From positions 101,784-165,783 of the forward strand of contig NZ_LZGS01000004.1 in the NCBI RefSeq assembly GCF_001690495.1: a DNA stretch of 64,000 bases, written 5' to 3'. The notes below the pieces were generated by a model. That model made no database searches. It had not been told where the DNA came from and worked only from the letters and a program-made list of their open reading frames with translations. Positions 9,238-18,797 of the stretch are shown one piece after another. A program made the position numbers and the translations under genes. This DNA comes from Gilliamella sp. App4-10. GTDB taxonomy: Bacteria; Pseudomonadota; Gammaproteobacteria; Enterobacterales; Orbaceae. Each line of letters begins with the position of its first letter. The stretch's first letter is position 1.

Positions 9238-9604
9238 ACTTTATAATAAAAAAAATAACATTAACGCATTGTTAAATATAAATTTTAAAAAAAAATAAAC
9301 AAATGAGAGATTATTTTTTTTTTAGTTTGATTGACTAATTTTTAATCTAATTTTCAGTATTTAACAAATCTTAACGAATTCTTAATTATGTAAGATATGT
9401 ACGGTTAAATCTTACCATTTAACCATTTTTATATTGAATATCTGGATTGTGATATAATTTATGGCTATACCATCTGATTTTGCCCAATTGGTAAATTTAT
9501 GATATTGCATTCCATCTTTGAATTTTTTCAACCTTTTTGGTGAAAACGGATACATTAGCTCAATGTTTTTCTTGACAAAAAACTTCCTGTCAAACATTAA
9601 CTCC
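9238..9604. other. AT-rich intergenic stretch between flp and rsfS
   Basis: Very AT-rich (long A/T runs at 9240-9320). On the minus strand 9412-9606 is open for 64 codons from a GTG, with an internal ATG at 9597. The peptide (containing YPFSPKRLKKFKDGMQYHKF) is compositionally protein-like, but there is no clear ribosome site and I recognise no family. It may be a gene fragment. Nothing else is evident. Confidence 0.3.
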
Positions 9605-9633
9605 ACCGTTCTTTTTGAAATATATGCTATAAT
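9605..9633 (+). promoter_or_regulatory. Predicted promoter of rsfS operon
   Basis: Extended -10 element TGCTATAAT (9625-9633) with a poor -35 (ACCGTT, 9605-9610) at 17-base spacing. The TG extension makes up for the weak -35. It lies about 40 bases before rsfS and reads into rsfS-rlmH-ybeY. Confidence 0.55.
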
Positions 9634-9673
9634 GGAGCCTTATGTTTCATAAATTAATAAAAGAGAGATTATT

Positions 9674-9988
9674 TTGCAGCAGTCGTTACAAGATTTTATT
9701 ATTGATAAGATTGATGATCTAAAAGGCAAAGACATTGTTACCCTTGATGTCCGCGGTAAATCAAGCATTACCGATTATATGATTATTTGTACGGGTACTT
9801 CAAACCGTCATGTTTCGTCTATTGCGGGGCATTTGCTTGATGAAGCTAAAAAACAGGGCCATTTGGTGTTAGGTAGCGAAGGGCAAAGTGATGCGGATTG
9901 GGTCGTGGTTGATATGGATTCAGTGATTGTGCATATCATGCAAGAAGAAAGCCGTCAGCTTTACGAACTTGAGAAGCTTTGGAGTTAA
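9674..9988 (+). CDS. rsfS: Ribosomal silencing factor RsfS
   Basis: A 104-residue protein of the RsfS/Iojap family (DUF143). It binds ribosomal protein uL14 and blocks subunit joining when nutrients are short. Family motifs are visible: [37 protein letters not shown] and [19 protein letters not shown]. The start appears to be TTG at 9674, preceded by GAGAG; no ATG fits the conserved N-terminus. It ends five bases before the rlmH start. Confidence 0.95.
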   Translation: MQQSLQDFIIDKIDDLKGKDIVTLDVRGKSSITDYMIICTGTSNRHVSSIAGHLLDEAKKQGHLVLGSEGQSDADWVVVDMDSVIVHIMQEESRQLYELEKLWS

Positions 9989-9992
9989 TGGC

Positions 9993-10463
9993 GTGAAGAT
10001 ACAGCTTATAGCTGTTGGCAATAAAATGCCAAACTGGGTTACGACTGCTTTTGATGATTATCAGTCACGGTTTCCTAAAGATATGCCTTTAGAACTAGTT
10101 GAAATCCCCGCAGGTAAGCGCACTAAAAATGCTGATATTGCCCGAATTTTAGATAAAGAGGGCGAATTGATGTTAAATGCTTGCGGTAAAAGCAATCGCA
10201 TTGTGACACTTGATATACCGGGTAAACCATACACAACGCATAATTTAGCTGAGCAGTTAGAACGCTGGAAAGTAGACGGACGTGATGTGAGTTTATTAAT
10301 CGGCGGGCCTGAAGGTTTATCTGCTGCTTGCAAAGCGGCAGCACAGCAGAGTTGGTCGCTGTCGCCACTTACGCTTCCCCATCCTTTAGTACGAGTCATT
10401 GTGGCTGAAAGTCTTTACCGTGCATGGAGTTTAACCACTAATCATCCTTATCATCGTGAATAA
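9993..10463 (+). CDS. rlmH: 23S rRNA pseudouridine-1915 N3-methyltransferase RlmH
   Basis: A SPOUT-family methyltransferase that modifies pseudouridine 1915 in helix 69 of 23S rRNA on assembled 70S ribosomes. The knot motif [10 protein letters not shown] and the C-terminal [18 protein letters not shown] tail are typical. The frame is open further upstream, but family length (about 155) and the N-terminus [15 protein letters not shown] place the start at the GTG at 9993, nine bases after GGAG, giving 156 residues. It follows rsfS as in many gammaproteobacteria. Confidence 0.95.
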   Translation: MKIQLIAVGNKMPNWVTTAFDDYQSRFPKDMPLELVEIPAGKRTKNADIARILDKEGELMLNACGKSNRIVTLDIPGKPYTTHNLAEQLERWKVDGRDVSLLIGGPEGLSAACKAAAQQSWSLSPLTLPHPLVRVIVAESLYRAWSLTTNHPYHRE

Positions 10464-10476
10464 TTAAGGTAATAAA

Positions 10477-10944
10477 ATGAGCGCCATTATTTTAGATTTG
10501 CAAATTGCTACAGAAGATACCCTAAATTTACCAACCGAAGCGCAAATTTTGCAGTGGTTAAATGTTATTCTACCTCAATTTATGGATAATGCCGAACTCA
10601 CTATCCGTATTGTTGATGAACAAGAAAGCCAGCAATTAAATAATACCTATCGTCATAAAGATAAACCCACCAATGTTTTATCTTTCCCCTTTGAATCACC
10701 CATTGAGATTGATGTTCCTTTATTGGGCGATCTCATTATTTGTAAACAAGTTGTCGCAGCCGAAGCCAAACAACAACATAAATCATTAACTTCGCACTGG
10801 GCACATATGATTGTGCATGGGTGTTTGCATCTATTAGGCTATGATCATATCCTTGACGACGAGGCCGAAGAAATGGAAAATATTGAAATTGAGATTATGC
10901 AGCAATTGGGATTTGAAGATCCTTATCAGCCCATTAATGAATAA
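10477..10944 (+). CDS. ybeY: Endoribonuclease YbeY
   Basis: A 155-residue metal-dependent RNase involved in 16S rRNA 3'-end maturation and ribosome quality control. The UPF0054 signature is present as [14 protein letters not shown] at about residues 109-122, with three zinc-binding His. [18 protein letters not shown] is the conserved substrate-groove stretch. It lies 13 bases after rlmH and before corC, matching the E. coli ybeY-ybeX-lnt order; miaB and ybeZ are absent between these genes. Confidence 0.95.
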   Translation: MSAIILDLQIATEDTLNLPTEAQILQWLNVILPQFMDNAELTIRIVDEQESQQLNNTYRHKDKPTNVLSFPFESPIEIDVPLLGDLIICKQVVAAEAKQQHKSLTSHWAHMIVHGCLHLLGYDHILDDEAEEMENIEIEIMQQLGFEDPYQPINE

Positions 10945-11043
10945 AATATACCATTAACCGTTTAGTTAAATGTCAATTTAGCTAACTAAACAAGCATATA
11001 AAATAAGTTATATTAAAAACAAAGCAAGAAAGGAAAAGAGCAA

Positions 11044-11916
11044 ATGAGTGATGATAATCACCGGAGACCTAAAAAAGGGTTTGCATTATGGTTAAGTCAG
11101 TTATTTAATTCAGAGCCAAAAGATAAAGAAGAACTTATCGAGGTGATTCGCGAAGCTGAAGAAAACGAACTTATCGATCCAGATACCCTTGATATGATTG
11201 AAGGCGTAATGGATATAGCAGAGCAACGCGTTCGCGATATTATGATTCCCCGCTCTCAAATTGTGACGATTAAAGATAATTATTCGCTTGATGAATGTCT
11301 TGATATTATTTCTGAACATGGCCACTCACGTTATCCTGTCATCAGTGAAGATAGAGATCATATAGAAGGCATTTTATTAGCTAAAGATCTTTTGATTTTT
11401 ATTCGCCAAGGTGTTGATAATTTCGATCTCAAAAAAATCCTTAGACCAACCGTTGTCGTACCAGAAAGTAAACGTGTCGATCATATGTTAAAAGAGTTTC
11501 GTATGCAACGTTATCATATGGCGATGGCTATCGACGAGTTTGGTGGTGTGTCGGGGCTTGTGACTATCGAAGATATTTTAGAGCTTATTGTTGGTGATAT
11601 TGAAGATGAATATGATGAGGTAGAAGATCGCGATATACGCCGCTTAACGCCTTCAGTTTATACGGTAAGAGCGCTTACACCAGTTGAAGATTTTAATGAA
11701 ATTTTTTCCACTGATTTTAGTGATGACGAAATGGACACCATTGGTGGGCTGGTAATGCAACATTTTGGACGATTACCTTTACGTGGTGAAAGCATTACCA
11801 TTGACGGTTATCAATTTAAGGTCACCATTGTTGACCGAAGGCGAATAATCCAATTGCATGTGACTATTCCTGATGGAGCAACTGTGCCTAATTTAGAGCT
11901 ACCTGAAAATGTTTAA
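11044..11916 (+). CDS. corC: CorC/YbeX family CBS-domain protein
   Basis: A 290-residue cytoplasmic protein with an acidic N-terminus, two CBS domains (about residues 65-190, starting [14 protein letters not shown]) and a C-terminal CorC_HlyC domain ([20 protein letters not shown]). The family has been linked to Mg/Co efflux and, as YbeX, to ribosome biogenesis. It precedes and overlaps lnt by eight bases, the usual arrangement. AAGAAAGGAAAAG upstream serves as ribosome site. Confidence 0.92.
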   Translation: MSDDNHRRPKKGFALWLSQLFNSEPKDKEELIEVIREAEENELIDPDTLDMIEGVMDIAEQRVRDIMIPRSQIVTIKDNYSLDECLDIISEHGHSRYPVISEDRDHIEGILLAKDLLIFIRQGVDNFDLKKILRPTVVVPESKRVDHMLKEFRMQRYHMAMAIDEFGGVSGLVTIEDILELIVGDIEDEYDEVEDRDIRRLTPSVYTVRALTPVEDFNEIFSTDFSDDEMDTIGGLVMQHFGRLPLRGESITIDGYQFKVTIVDRRRIIQLHVTIPDGATVPNLELPENV

Positions 11917-13450
11917 ACAAATCTTATTAAGCCTAATTTTAGGTGGTATAGCGGTTTTTAGTTATGCCCCATTTCATATTTGGCCTTTAGCTTTTGTCTC
12001 GTTTGCGGGGCTTTTATGGCTTATTGCCGATAAAACGAAAAAACAAGCCATGTTACTTGGATTAAGTTGGGGCATTGGCTATTTTATGGCAGGGATACAC
12101 TGGGTTTATATTAGTATTCAACAGTATGGCGAGTTACCTGCTCTGGTTGCCATTATCGTTTTAGACCTTTTAATTGTATATTTGTCGCTTTACCCGATGC
12201 TATTTGCTTTTCTGTTAAGAATGGCAAATAGTTTTGCTGGACAATTTTCATTTAAACAACTTGTGCTTGTAGCTCCTATGCTTTGGCAATTAACCGAGTT
12301 CTTGCGCGGTTATCTTTTAACCGGATTTGCTTGGTTGCAACTCGGTTATAGCCAGATTGATAGCCCGTTAAAGGGCTATTTCCCTGTATTGGGGATAGAT
12401 GGCGTTAATTTATTGTTAACTATTTTGTGTGGACTATTCATTTATTGTATAAAGACAATAACCAGCAAAACACCAAAACAGCACGCGCTTGGTGCAATTG
12501 TCGCACTGTTTACGATCTTTTTTGCACCAGTTTCATTCAATAATATTAATTGGACTACGATAGATAACACTCGTTCGGCTAATTTTGCTTTAATTCAAGG
12601 AAATATTTCACAGTCAATTCGTTGGACAAAAGAGCAACTCAATAACACGTTACAAACCTATATCAAACTGACTCAAGACAACTTCGAAAAAGATAAAATT
12701 ATCATATGGTCAGAAGCCAGTATTACCGATTATGAAATAAATCAGCAATCTTTTTTAAAATATATGGATAACGAAGCCAGAGCCCATGATTCTGAAATTG
12801 CTGTAGGTATTATTGATTACCGCTTTGGTAAAGATGGGTTTCAAGCTAATGGGGAACTCTACAATACTTTATTAGTATTAGGTGAAAAAGAGCCATATCA
12901 ATATCCAACAACCAACCGTTATCAAAAACACCATTTAGTGCCTTTTGGAGAGTTTACACCGCTAGAATCAATACTTAAACCGATTACTGAATTGCTCAAT
13001 ATACCCATGTCATCAATGAAATCTGGCGATGTAAAACAACCTCAATTACAAATAAAAGGCTTTAAATTTACCCCAGCCATTTGTTATGAAGTAATTTTAT
13101 CTAATTTAATGTGGCAAAACTTTGCCCATGATACCGATTTTTTACTTACTGTTTCAAATGATGCTTGGTTTGGTGATAGCATTGGCCCTAAACAACATCT
13201 ACAAATGGCACAGGCTAGAGCATTAGAATTTGGTAGGCCTTTAATCCGTAGCACTAACACTGGCATTACCGCAATTATCGATCCACATGGCAATATTGTT
13301 AAACAGTTATCACAATTTAAAACAGCAGTTTTATCAGCAACTGTATCACCCACAACAGGTCTAACGCCTTATGCAAGATGGGGAAATTGGCCTTATTTTA
13401 CTATCATGGCATTAATGTTTATCTCACTTTTTATAAAAAGACGTTCATAA
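11909..13450 (+). CDS. lnt: Apolipoprotein N-acyltransferase
   Basis: Lnt adds the third acyl chain to the N-terminal Cys of lipoproteins in the inner membrane. The 513-residue length equals E. coli Lnt. About six to seven membrane helices occupy residues 1-210 and the nitrilase domain covers about 220-490, with catalytic Glu in IIWSEASI, Lys in [13 protein letters not shown] and Cys in AICYEVIL. A final helix follows. It overlaps corC and is probably co-transcribed with it. Confidence 0.95.
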   Translation: MFKQILLSLILGGIAVFSYAPFHIWPLAFVSFAGLLWLIADKTKKQAMLLGLSWGIGYFMAGIHWVYISIQQYGELPALVAIIVLDLLIVYLSLYPMLFAFLLRMANSFAGQFSFKQLVLVAPMLWQLTEFLRGYLLTGFAWLQLGYSQIDSPLKGYFPVLGIDGVNLLLTILCGLFIYCIKTITSKTPKQHALGAIVALFTIFFAPVSFNNINWTTIDNTRSANFALIQGNISQSIRWTKEQLNNTLQTYIKLTQDNFEKDKIIIWSEASITDYEINQQSFLKYMDNEARAHDSEIAVGIIDYRFGKDGFQANGELYNTLLVLGEKEPYQYPTTNRYQKHHLVPFGEFTPLESILKPITELLNIPMSSMKSGDVKQPQLQIKGFKFTPAICYEVILSNLMWQNFAHDTDFLLTVSNDAWFGDSIGPKQHLQMAQARALEFGRPLIRSTNTGITAIIDPHGNIVKQLSQFKTAVLSATVSPTTGLTPYARWGNWPYFTIMALMFISLFIKRRS

Positions 13451-13677
13451 TTTACGATACTGGCATAATTATTGCTTAAATATAATTGGATTTAACTAGT
13501 TATTGTTGTGATCAATCATCGTAATATTGCGTTACTTATTGGTTACATCTAGCTCCAATGATAGATAAATAAACAGTAAAAAGTACTTTTATGCTAAAAA
13601 ATAAGTTATAATATACGCCCTTTGTAAAAATATTAAAATTATTTAATATGATACAAACTAAACAGTAGGAGATGAGT

Positions 13678-14586
13678 ATGAACAGAAAGACAAAATTAAC
13701 CAAACTCGTGTTATCATTTGCAATGTTAGGTCTATTGAGTAGTGCCGCATTTGCCGATGAACTAACTGGTACGCTAGCTAAAGTAAAAGAAAATGGTGTG
13801 ATTGTCGTAGGACACAGAGAATCATCTGTCCCGTTCTCATATTATGGCGATAACCAAAAAGTTGTGGGTTATTCTCAAGATTACTCAGATCTTATTATTG
13901 ATGCGGTAAAAAAAGAGTTAAATATGCCTAACTTGCAAGTTAAATATTTACCGCTTACATCTCAAAATCGTATTCCACTATTACAAAATGGTTCGTACGA
14001 TTTTGAATGTGGTTCAACCACTAATAATCTATCACGCCAACAGCAAGTTGATTTTTCAAATACGATCTTTATTGTTGGTACACGCTTTTTAGTTAAAGCC
14101 GATAGCAAAATTATTGATATTGATGATCTAAAAGGCAAAAGTGTTGTGGTAACTTCAGGCACGACATCAGAAGTTATGCTCAACAAAAACAATACAGAAA
14201 AAGGGTTAAATATTCGTATTATTGCGACCAAGGATCATGGTGATGCATTCCGCACACTTGAAAGTGGACGAGCAGCAGCATTTCTTATCGATGATGCGTT
14301 GTTAGCAGGTGAACGCTCAAAAGCGAAAAAACCTGAACAATGGGAAATTGTGGGTAAACCATTATCTTATGAAGCTTATGGTTGTATGTTACGTAAACAA
14401 GATCCGCAATTTAAAGCTTTAGTCGATAAAACAATCGCTGATGCACAAATATCAGGTGTCGCCGAAAAGTCATATAACCGTTGGTTTAAAGAACCTATTC
14501 CACCAAAAGGGTTAAATATGAACTTTGATATGTCTCCTGAGATGAAAGAGCTTTTCGCTCATCCTAATGATAAAGCATTAGACTAA
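13678..14586 (+). CDS. gltI: Glutamate/aspartate ABC transporter periplasmic binding protein
   Basis: A 302-residue family-3 solute-binding protein. The signal peptide is cut after SSAAFA, and the mature part starts DELTGTLAKVKENGVIVVGH. It shows the SBP_bac_3 stretches VPFSYYGDNQKVVGYSQDYS and FECGSTTNNLSRQQQVDFSN. An ATG lies at 13672 too, but the GGAG at 13668-13671 is correctly spaced only for 13678. The 230-base upstream region has two TATAAT boxes (13481 and 13597) without good -35 elements. GltI delivers Glu/Asp to GltJKL. Confidence 0.92.
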   Translation: MNRKTKLTKLVLSFAMLGLLSSAAFADELTGTLAKVKENGVIVVGHRESSVPFSYYGDNQKVVGYSQDYSDLIIDAVKKELNMPNLQVKYLPLTSQNRIPLLQNGSYDFECGSTTNNLSRQQQVDFSNTIFIVGTRFLVKADSKIIDIDDLKGKSVVVTSGTTSEVMLNKNNTEKGLNIRIIATKDHGDAFRTLESGRAAAFLIDDALLAGERSKAKKPEQWEIVGKPLSYEAYGCMLRKQDPQFKALVDKTIADAQISGVAEKSYNRWFKEPIPPKGLNMNFDMSPEMKELFAHPNDKALD

Positions 14587-14609
14587 TACACTGATATTTT
14601 TCCCAAAGG

Positions 14610-14625
14610 GCGTAGGTAACTACGT
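14610..14625 (+). terminator. Intercistronic hairpin between gltI and gltJ
   Basis: A small stem (CGTAG, GTAA loop, CTACG) lies in the 93-base gap after the binding-protein gene. Such hairpins often protect the upstream message so that binding protein exceeds permease. No U tract follows, so readthrough into gltJ is expected. Confidence 0.35.
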
Positions 14626-14679
14626 CTGTCATCTTATTTAGTACTATTTACAAAATATCTTTTACATGTTGGAGTATTT

Positions 14680-15420
14680 ATGACAACAAGTTGGAATTGG
14701 GGGATTTTTCTGCAACCAGCACCATTTGGTGATACTACGTATCTGGGCTGGTTATGGCTAGGTTTCCAAATGACCATATTGCTAGTTATTACATCAGGAA
14801 CGGTTGCCTTTTTTGTGGGTTCGTTATTTGGTGTACTAAGAACATTACCTAACCGTTTTTTATCTAGCTTAGGTGCATGTTATGTTGAAGTTTTTAGGAA
14901 TATACCGCTAATCATTCATTTATTCTTTTGGGTTGAAGTTGTACCCGCACTGGTACCTGAATCTATCCGCATTTGGTTATATGATCTTGATCCTATAGTA
15001 TTTACTTTATTAATGTCTACTATAGGATTAGGATTATTTACGGGTGCGCGTATTTGTGAACAAGTGAGAGCAGCTATTCAGTCAATTCCTGCTGGCCAAA
15101 AAAGTGCCGGAATTGCATTAGGACTAACCTTAAAACAAACCTATTTATATATTTTATTACCTAATGCTTATCGACGTGTTTTACCACCATTAACATCTGA
15201 AATATTAAATATGGTTAAAAACTCGGCTGTTGCCTCGACTGTTGGTTATATTGAATTAACAAAACAAGCAAACCAATTGCTTGAACATGCAGGCCAACCT
15301 TATGAATCATTCATTGCTATTACATTTGGATATGTAATTATCAATGTCGCTATCATGTTTGCCATGCAATATATTGAGAAAAAAGTGCGACTTCCTGGCG
15401 TATTAGGAGGTAAATCATGA
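14680..15420 (+). CDS. gltJ: Glutamate/aspartate ABC transporter permease GltJ
   Basis: A 246-residue inner-membrane permease of the polar amino acid (HisMQ) family with about five helices. The EAA loop reads [20 protein letters not shown] at about residues 142-161. It starts with a good GGAG site and its end overlaps gltK by four bases. It pairs with GltK to form the membrane channel. Confidence 0.92.
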   Translation: MTTSWNWGIFLQPAPFGDTTYLGWLWLGFQMTILLVITSGTVAFFVGSLFGVLRTLPNRFLSSLGACYVEVFRNIPLIIHLFFWVEVVPALVPESIRIWLYDLDPIVFTLLMSTIGLGLFTGARICEQVRAAIQSIPAGQKSAGIALGLTLKQTYLYILLPNAYRRVLPPLTSEILNMVKNSAVASTVGYIELTKQANQLLEHAGQPYESFIAITFGYVIINVAIMFAMQYIEKKVRLPGVLGGKS

Positions 15421-16097
15421 TCGATTTAGAATGGGGTCAAATCCTGCCTAATTTACCTTATATCATGCGTGGTATGCTATTAACCTTAGAGATAACCATT
15501 ACCGCTGTAATTTTTGGTATCGTTTGGGGAACGCTACTTGCCATTATGCGACTTTCATCTATTAAAGTACTACATTGGTTTGCTTCATGCTATGTAAATA
15601 TATTCCGTTCAATTCCATTAATGATGGTTTTGCTCTGGTTTTATTTGCTTGTGCCTCAACTATTAGAAAGGATTTTAAATCTTCCACCCACAACAGATAT
15701 ACGTTTTGTGTCGGCATTAATCGCTTTTGCTTTGTTTGAAGCGGCTTACTATTCGGAAATTATTCGAGCTGGTATTCAAAGTGTATCTAAAGGTCAAATC
15801 AGTGCATCACTAGCACTCGGTATGACTAAAGGTCAGGCATTACGAATGGTGGTTTTACCACAAGCATTTCGTATTATGACACCATTATTATTAACACAAG
15901 GTATTATCTTATTCCAAGATACGACGCTTATTTACACCTTAAATTTAGCTGATTTCTTCTATCGTGCGGTTAATATTGTGGGTAATAGAGATGGTTTAAT
16001 CGTTGAGATGGTATTATTTACAGGAGCAGTTTATTTTGTTATTTGCTTCACCGTTTCACGTCTAGTTAATTATTTTAAGAAAAGGATTACTCGATGA
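15417..16097 (+). CDS. gltK: Glutamate/aspartate ABC transporter permease GltK
   Basis: A 226-residue HisMQ-family permease. Its EAA loop is [20 protein letters not shown], and the N-terminal [20 protein letters not shown] helix is typical. It overlaps both gltJ and gltL by four bases (ATGA-type junctions), so the three proteins are probably translationally coupled at equal amounts. Confidence 0.92.
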   Translation: MIDLEWGQILPNLPYIMRGMLLTLEITITAVIFGIVWGTLLAIMRLSSIKVLHWFASCYVNIFRSIPLMMVLLWFYLLVPQLLERILNLPPTTDIRFVSALIAFALFEAAYYSEIIRAGIQSVSKGQISASLALGMTKGQALRMVVLPQAFRIMTPLLLTQGIILFQDTTLIYTLNLADFFYRAVNIVGNRDGLIVEMVLFTGAVYFVICFTVSRLVNYFKKRITR

Positions 16098-16819
16098 TCT
16101 CCTTAGAAAATATATCAAAATGGTATGGACAATTTCAGGTATTAAAAAACTGCACAACTCGAGTCGGTAAAGGCGAAGTTGTGGTCGTTTGTGGTCCTTC
16201 AGGTTCAGGTAAATCAACCTTGATAAAAACAGTCAATGCCTTAGAACCTATTCAAGAAGGCAAAATTATTATTGATGGAACAGAAATAACCAGTAAATCA
16301 ACTAATTTAGCTAAATTACGTTCTAAAGTGGGGATGGTGTTTCAACATTTTGAACTGTTTCCCCATTTAACTATTTTAAAAAATCTGACACTTGCTCAAA
16401 TTAAAGTATTAGGTCGAACAGACGAAGAAGCTCGCGAAAAAGCGCTTAATCTTTTAGAACGTGTTGGTTTACTTGCTCATGCAGATAAATACCCCGCACA
16501 ACTTTCCGGCGGTCAACAGCAACGAGTTGCCATTGCTCGCGCGTTATGTATGGATCCTATTGTCATGCTGTTTGACGAACCAACCTCAGCACTTGATCCT
16601 GAAATGGTAAATGAAGTATTAGATGTGATGGTTGAGCTCGCTTATGAAGGCATGACCATGATGGTGGTTACTCACGAAATGGGCTTTGCGCGTAAAGTGG
16701 CGCACCGTGTTATCTTTATGGATGCAGGTGAAATTATTGAAGATACATCAAAAGAACAGTTCTTTACTAATCCACAATCAGATCGTGCTAAAGACTTTTT
16801 AGCTAAGATTATTCATTAA
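16094..16819 (+). CDS. gltL: Glutamate/aspartate ABC transporter ATPase GltL
   Basis: A 241-residue ABC ATPase with Walker [10 protein letters not shown] (about residues 34-42), Q-loop [13 protein letters not shown], signature [15 protein letters not shown], Walker [16 protein letters not shown] and H-loop VVTHEMG. It energises GltJK. It is the last gene of gltIJKL and is followed at once by a strong terminator. Confidence 0.94.
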   Translation: MISLENISKWYGQFQVLKNCTTRVGKGEVVVVCGPSGSGKSTLIKTVNALEPIQEGKIIIDGTEITSKSTNLAKLRSKVGMVFQHFELFPHLTILKNLTLAQIKVLGRTDEEAREKALNLLERVGLLAHADKYPAQLSGGQQQRVAIARALCMDPIVMLFDEPTSALDPEMVNEVLDVMVELAYEGMTMMVVTHEMGFARKVAHRVIFMDAGEIIEDTSKEQFFTNPQSDRAKDFLAKIIH

Positions 16820-16829
16820 GTTAATTATT

Positions 16830-16855
16830 ACAGGGCTTATCGCCCTGTTTTATTA
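16830..16855 (+). terminator. Rho-independent terminator of gltIJKL
   Basis: Seven-base GC-rich stem (ACAGGGC / GCCCTGT) with a five-base loop, followed by TTTTATTATTT. It lies 11 bases after gltL in the transcription direction. Confidence 0.85.
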
Positions 16856-16921
16856 TTTCTTCCTCGAATTATCCATCATTTTATAAAGAATCATTCGTGT
16901 TAGCACATTTAGAAAATCTAC

Positions 16922-18772
16922 TTAATCATTATTCTGTAATAAACTAACTAAACCACTATGCCTTGGTGTTTGTGATTTAATTGCTTGCAATAAAATTGGT
17001 TCAGTCGCATAAATTGACACGTTTTTTTTAGCGCGAGTAATTGCTGTATAAAGCAAAGAACGGTTAAGCAACGGTGAATAACTAGTTGGTAAGATAATAT
17101 TCACATCATCGAATTCTGAACCTTGCGATTTATGGATTGTCATAGCGTAAGCTGTTTCATGCTCAGGTAATCGAAATGGCGAAAATCCTTTAATAGATCC
17201 ATCAGCAAACGGGAAATACACACGTAATTTTGAGCTATTCTTTTCAGCCATTAATGTAATGCCAATATCACCATTGTACAGCCCTAATGAAGTACTATTG
17301 CGTAAAATCATAATTGGCCGACCAACGTACCAAGCCTCTTTATTTTGCAAGCGAATCAATTTATTTTTGGATAATAGCAATTCAATTTGCTTGTTTAAAC
17401 CCTCTACGCCAAAATGTCCTTCTCTTACAGCACAAAGTAAGCGATATTCGGCAAATTTAGCTAAAACTGCCGCAATATCATTAGTGCCATATTGCTTAAT
17501 AAAATTTAAATAATGTTTATAGTGATTAATACTATCATGTAAAACATCTTCATAAGCTTGTTGGGATGAAAGTGCATGATATTGGATATCACTCAATGAC
17601 TCATCGGTTAATAAATTTTTAACGACAGTTGATCGCCCCTCTTTAACAGCATTAGCCAACAATCCAATACCAGACGATTCGTTAAAACGATAACTTTTTT
17701 GTAATAGGCAAATACTGTCCGTAATTGTTGCTGTTTGCTCGCAAGCAGGCACAACATAGCCAGTTAATTGACTTAGCTCTTTTGCTCGTGACTCACTATA
17801 GCCATGCGTAATAAAGGTACAAAGATCACCAAATACCGCACCGGCTTCAACCGATGAGAGCTGATCTTTATCACCCAACAAAATTAAACGTGCAGAAGTG
17901 GGTAAGGCTTCAATGACTCTTGCCATCATATTTAAATCAACCATTGAGGCTTCATCAATGACTAATACATCAACATGCAACGGATTATTTTTATCATGCT
18001 TGAATGAACGATTATCTGCTTTTGCGCCTAATAAACGGTGTAAAGTTATCGCTTCCGCCTTTATATTGAGTGAAGCAAAAGCGAGTTGCTCAATTGTTTG
18101 ACTCAATGATTCGGTTAACCTTGATGCGGCTTTCCCTGTCGGAGCCGCCGTAATAATTCGCGCATTGGGCGTGGTTAACAAAATTCCGGCTAAAATTTTA
18201 GCGACAGTGGTTGTTTTACCTGTACCAGGCCCGCCCGAAATAATCGCGATTTTACGCGTTAATGCCGCAGCAACCGCCACTTTTTGCCAATCAATTTCAG
18301 CGTGATTATCGGTAAAAAGCTGATTAAGTATAGTATTTAAATCAGCATCGCAATTTGACTCTTTATTAAGGATTGTGTGATTGAAATATTGAGCAACATT
18401 TTTCTCGTCCAACCACATCCTTTGAAAATAGAGTTTATTTTCAATAAGGATAAGCGGAGATAAATTTGTTCCATCACTCACAACTCGGCTATTTTGTGCT
18501 TGTTCAAGTGCGTTTTTCCAATCTTGCTCGTTTGGTGAGCCTAAGGCTAACCAAAGCTGCGCTTCTATCGTTGGTTGTTTTAAATAACGAAGATCTAAGC
18601 AAACATGACCAGATCTTACCTCTTTACTTAGCGTTATCACTAAAAAACTGAATCGTTTAATCGTAATATCGTCATTTAACTTTGCTTTATTCGTTAAAAA
18701 TGCTGCCAAATGAATATCTAGCAAACTAATTTGATTGTCTTGTGTAAATTGGTTTAACCATTCGTTTAACAT
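16922..18772 (-). CDS. recD: Exodeoxyribonuclease V alpha subunit (RecD helicase)
   Basis: A 616-residue superfamily-1B helicase, the fast 5'-3' motor of RecBCD. Walker A IISGGPGTGKTTTVAK lies at about residues 178-193. DVLVIDEASMVDL, LLGDKDQLSSVEAGAVFGDL and the C-terminal AYAMTIHKSQGSEF are helicase motifs II, III and V-VI. The N-terminal RecD domain (SGHVCLDLRYL) is present. In E. coli recD follows recB, but here the upstream neighbour is a DUF4139 gene and neither recB nor recC lies within the window. Length matches E. coli RecD (608). Confidence 0.93.
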   Translation of the reverse strand: MLNEWLNQFTQDNQISLLDIHLAAFLTNKAKLNDDITIKRFSFLVITLSKEVRSGHVCLDLRYLKQPTIEAQLWLALGSPNEQDWKNALEQAQNSRVVSDGTNLSPLILIENKLYFQRMWLDEKNVAQYFNHTILNKESNCDADLNTILNQLFTDNHAEIDWQKVAVAAALTRKIAIISGGPGTGKTTTVAKILAGILLTTPNARIITAAPTGKAASRLTESLSQTIEQLAFASLNIKAEAITLHRLLGAKADNRSFKHDKNNPLHVDVLVIDEASMVDLNMMARVIEALPTSARLILLGDKDQLSSVEAGAVFGDLCTFITHGYSESRAKELSQLTGYVVPACEQTATITDSICLLQKSYRFNESSGIGLLANAVKEGRSTVVKNLLTDESLSDIQYHALSSQQAYEDVLHDSINHYKHYLNFIKQYGTNDIAAVLAKFAEYRLLCAVREGHFGVEGLNKQIELLLSKNKLIRLQNKEAWYVGRPIMILRNSTSLGLYNGDIGITLMAEKNSSKLRVYFPFADGSIKGFSPFRLPEHETAYAMTIHKSQGSEFDDVNIILPTSYSPLLNRSLLYTAITRAKKNVSIYATEPILLQAIKSQTPRHSGLVSLLQNND

Positions 18773-18797
18773 ACTGTATTTTCTGTGATTTACTCAT

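Noticed and set aside
9927..9992. N-terminal extension of RlmH by 22 residues
   Set aside because: The extension lies inside rsfS and is absent from the family; the GTG at 9993 gives the conserved N-terminus.
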